In this document: positions 7,784 to 9,541 of the stretch, one piece after another
Position numbering within the stretch: the first letter of the stretch is position 1
Layout: each line of letters opens with the position of its first letter
From: Eudoraea sp.
GTDB taxonomy: Bacteria; Bacteroidota; Bacteroidia; Flavobacteriales; Flavobacteriaceae
NCBI GenBank assembly: GCA_013041785.1
Contig: JABDRK010000233.1
Coordinates: forward strand, 1 to 9,541
Length of the DNA stretch: 9,541 nucleotides
Direction: 5' to 3'
Program-made: the position numbers and the translations under genes
The notes under the pieces: model-generated
What the model saw: only the letters and a program-made list of their open reading frames with translations
Database searches by the model: none
What the model was told of the DNA's origin: nothing

Positions 7784-9187
7784 TTAAACATGTAGCGCCC
7801 GGTCTTCCGTTGCTGCCAGAGCAGCTTCTTTGACCGCTTCTGCATAGGTGGGGTGAGCATGGCTCATACGCGCTATGTCTTCGGCCGAAGCCCTGAATTC
7901 CATGGCGGTAACCGCCTCTGTGATCAGGTCGGCACAGCGCGCGCCAATCATGTGAACCCCCAGCACTTCATCGGTTTCCTTATCGGCCAGGATTTTTACA
8001 AAGCCATCTATATCCATACTGGCACGGGAACGCCCCAGGGCGCGCATGGGAAACTGCCCTGACTTGTATGAAATACCTGCCTCCTTAAGTTCTTCTTCTG
8101 TTTTCCCTACCGCAGCGACTTCAGGCCAGGTATAGACCACTCCCGGAATGAGGTTGTAATCAATATGTGGTTTTTGTCCGGCCAGGATTTCGGCAACCAT
8201 AGTCCCTTCTTCCTCAGCCTTATGGGCAAGCATGGCTCCCCGTACTACATCCCCGACCGCATAAATATTGGAAGCAGAGGTTTGTAAATGTCCGTTTACT
8301 TCCACCCTGCCTTTATCATCCAGTTTTACCCCCGCAGCTTCAGCATTTAAGCCTTCCGTATAGGGTTTTCTTCCTACGGAAACGAGGCAATAATCTCCGC
8401 TAAAGCTTACCTCCTGTCCTTTTTTGTCGTCAGCCTTTATGGTAACCTGCTTCCCTTTGCGTTGGACAGATTTAACTTTATGTGACAGGTAGAACTTTAT
8501 TTTTTGCTTTTTCAGGACCTTCATCAGCTCCCTGGACAAGGCGGCGTCCATTCCGGGAATAATGCGATCCATAAATTCTATGACGGACACGTCGGCCCCC
8601 AATCTGCGATACACCTGACCCAATTCCAATCCGATGACTCCTCCGCCAATGATGACCATGTGCTTTGGGATCTCCTTTAATTTCAAGGCTTCGGTGCTTG
8701 TGATTACCCGCTCTTTATCCAAAGTAATAAAAGGCAGGGTGGCCGGCTTGGAACCAGTAGCTATTATCGTGTTCTTGGCTTCAATAACGGTTTCTTTCTT
8801 TCCCTGCTGGATACTGATATGTGTAGCGTCCTGAAAGCTTCCAATACCCTGGTAAACCTCGATCTTATTTTTATCCATGAGGAACTGAATTCCCTTTGTT
8901 GTCTGATCTACGACGGCCTGTTTCCGCGCAATCATCTTTTCAAGGTTAACACGAACTTCCCCGGGAATCTCAATACCATGTGTTTCGAAATGCTTCACTG
9001 CATCTTCGTAATGGTGGCTGGAATCCAGCAGTGCCTTGGAGGGGATACACCCAACATTCAAACAGGTGCCTCCAAGGGTATTGTATTTTTCAATGATTGC
9101 AGTTTTCATGCCTAATTGGGCACATCTGATTGCAGCTACATACCCTCCGGGGCCGGAGCCAATTACGGCAACATCATATTGATTCAT
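7784..9187 (-). CDS. lpdA: Dihydrolipoyl dehydrogenase (E3)
   Basis: This FAD enzyme reoxidises the lipoyl group of 2-oxoacid dehydrogenase complexes and the glycine cleavage system, passing electrons to NAD+. From ATG 9187 it is 467 residues, the normal family length. The FAD loop is GSGPGG (10-15). The redox disulfide is CLNVGC (Cys42/Cys47) within GGTCLNVGCIPSKALL. The NAD-binding loop is GGGVIGLELG (181-190). The second FAD motif ends in YAVGDV (309-314), and the dimer-interface catalytic pair is His445/Glu450 in HAHPTYAE (443-450). The frame stays open upstream to a TTG at 9241, which would add 18 residues (MHSETNAPN...). I reject that start: the family begins right before the FAD strand, and the TTG overlaps the predicted promoter. 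No E1 or E2 gene is adjacent, so this is probably a shared E3 transcribed alone. Confidence 0.96.
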   Translation of the reverse strand: MNQYDVAVIGSGPGGYVAAIRCAQLGMKTAIIEKYNTLGGTCLNVGCIPSKALLDSSHHYEDAVKHFETHGIEIPGEVRVNLEKMIARKQAVVDQTTKGIQFLMDKNKIEVYQGIGSFQDATHISIQQGKKETVIEAKNTIIATGSKPATLPFITLDKERVITSTEALKLKEIPKHMVIIGGGVIGLELGQVYRRLGADVSVIEFMDRIIPGMDAALSRELMKVLKKQKIKFYLSHKVKSVQRKGKQVTIKADDKKGQEVSFSGDYCLVSVGRKPYTEGLNAEAAGVKLDDKGRVEVNGHLQTSASNIYAVGDVVRGAMLAHKAEEEGTMVAEILAGQKPHIDYNLIPGVVYTWPEVAAVGKTEEELKEAGISYKSGQFPMRALGRSRASMDIDGFVKILADKETDEVLGVHMIGARCADLITEAVTAMEFRASAEDIARMSHAHPTYAEAVKEAALAATEDRALHV

Positions 9188-9238
9188 AATATCTGAGCTT
9201 ATTCGCGTAAATAAATTAGGTGCATTAGTTTCGGAATG

Positions 9239-9246
9239 CAAAAGTA
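9239..9246 (-). promoter_or_regulatory. Predicted -7 promoter element for lpdA
   Basis: On the minus strand the bases read TACTTTTG, an exact match to the Bacteroidota -7 consensus TAnnTTTG, 51 bases upstream of the lpdA ATG at 9187. This implies a leader of about 45 bases and rules against the in-frame TTG at 9241, which overlaps it. No TTG is visible at the expected -33 distance, which would lie inside the divergent gene starting at 9250. Confidence 0.55.
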
Positions 9247-9249
9247 CAA

Positions 9250-9541
9250 ATGTTTTTAATCATGCGGATTAGCCCCGGGGAAAATCAGAGCGCTCTATTG
9301 CATACGGTTTTATGCCATGTTAAATTGATACAACACGTTAAGGAAAATGTGCAGCAATTTGAAAAGGAGGTATTAAAACTTGAAGAGGTATCTGAATGTT
9401 TTCACGTCAGCGGTGATTATGACTACATCCTGAAAATCCATGTACAGGATATGCGGGCCTATCGGGAATTCATGGTAACCAAACTAACCGCTATTCAAAA
9501 TATTGGCAGCACACAAAGCTCTTTTGTTATTAGCGAAGTAA
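9250..9541 (+). CDS. HTH-less Lrp/AsnC ligand-binding (RAM) domain protein or truncated regulator, right end cut
   Basis: From ATG 9250 (alternative ATG 9262) the frame is open to the right edge, giving 97 residues. From about residue 18 on it matches the C-terminal effector-binding and oligomerisation domain of flavobacterial Lrp/AsnC regulators: CHVKLIQH (22-29), the helix KENVQQFEKEVLKL (31-44), VSECFHVSGDYDYILK (47-62) and NIGSTQSSFVISEV (84-97). The domain is nearly complete, and only a short tail should lie beyond the window. Normal family members have about 150 residues, with a winged helix-turn-helix in the first 50-60. Here only about 17 unrelated residues precede the RAM domain. The in-frame stop TAG at 9226-9228, the lpdA promoter and the lpdA coding region leave no room for a DNA-binding domain. 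It is either a stand-alone RAM protein that might pair with full-length Lrp proteins, or a 5'-truncated pseudogene. It diverges from lpdA and has no obvious Shine-Dalgarno sequence; TAGTTTCG at 9226-9233 is a poor -7 match. Confidence 0.75.
   Translation, partial: MFLIMRISPGENQSALLHTVLCHVKLIQHVKENVQQFEKEVLKLEEVSECFHVSGDYDYILKIHVQDMRAYREFMVTKLTAIQNIGSTQSSFVISEV

Noticed and set aside
9364..9371. A perfect Shine-Dalgarno-like AAGGAGGT on the plus strand
   Set aside because: It encodes part of the RAM-domain helix (EKEV). The next possible start downstream, an out-of-frame TTG, gives only about 17 codons, and Bacteroidota seldom rely on such sites.

Overview
The window is ordinary chromosomal DNA from a member of the Bacteroidota, most likely a marine-type flavobacterium. 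The evidence is: recognisable flavobacterial protein families (a large DsbD with a fused thioredoxin domain, a long TilS, a membrane acyltransferase of the HGSNAT/DUF1624 kind and an Lrp/AsnC domain), few Shine-Dalgarno sites ahead of the starts, and matches to the Bacteroidota -7 promoter element TAnnTTTG in front of divergent genes. I see no insertion sequence, phage gene, CRISPR array, tRNA, rRNA or long repeat.

Layout. Positions 1-6459 hold five tightly packed genes on the minus strand. In transcription order they are a flavodoxin-fold NAD(P)H-dependent FMN reductase (6459-5923), an alpha/beta hydrolase of the monoacylglycerol-lipase type (5915-5091), tRNA(Ile)-lysidine synthase tilS (5081-3771, GTG start), the thiol:disulfide interchange protein dsbD (3774-1777, start overlapping the tilS stop by 4 bases), and a penicillin acylase-family Ntn hydrolase (1723 to beyond position 1, so its C-terminus is missing). 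Gaps are 7, 9, -4 and 53 bases, which suggests one transcript, possibly with extra initiation before the acylase. Positions 6460-6573 form a divergent promoter region. A multi-pass acyltransferase runs on the plus strand (6574-7737). It converges on dihydrolipoyl dehydrogenase lpdA (9187-7784, minus strand), with 46 bases between the two stops and no clear terminator. The right edge carries the start of a plus-strand gene that encodes only the ligand-binding (RAM) half of an Lrp/AsnC regulator.

How the genes fit together. The minus-strand cluster mixes envelope functions (DsbD moves electrons to the periplasm; the acylase is a membrane-anchored, presumably periplasmic amidase) with cytoplasmic housekeeping (TilS) and two small-molecule enzymes. 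It reads as a conserved-type housekeeping operon rather than a dedicated pathway. The acylase has no cysteine in its 574 visible residues, so it is not an obvious DsbD client.

I did not find a convincing undescribed system. The most unusual item is the Lrp/AsnC-like gene at the right edge. Its RAM domain looks intact, but there is no room for a DNA-binding domain because the lpdA promoter and lpdA itself occupy the upstream DNA. It is either a stand-alone RAM protein or a truncated regulator. Other points worth a look are the acylase's likely substrate class, an in-frame stop/start junction between the hydrolase and TilS, an extra cysteine pair in DsbD, and the lpdA start site.
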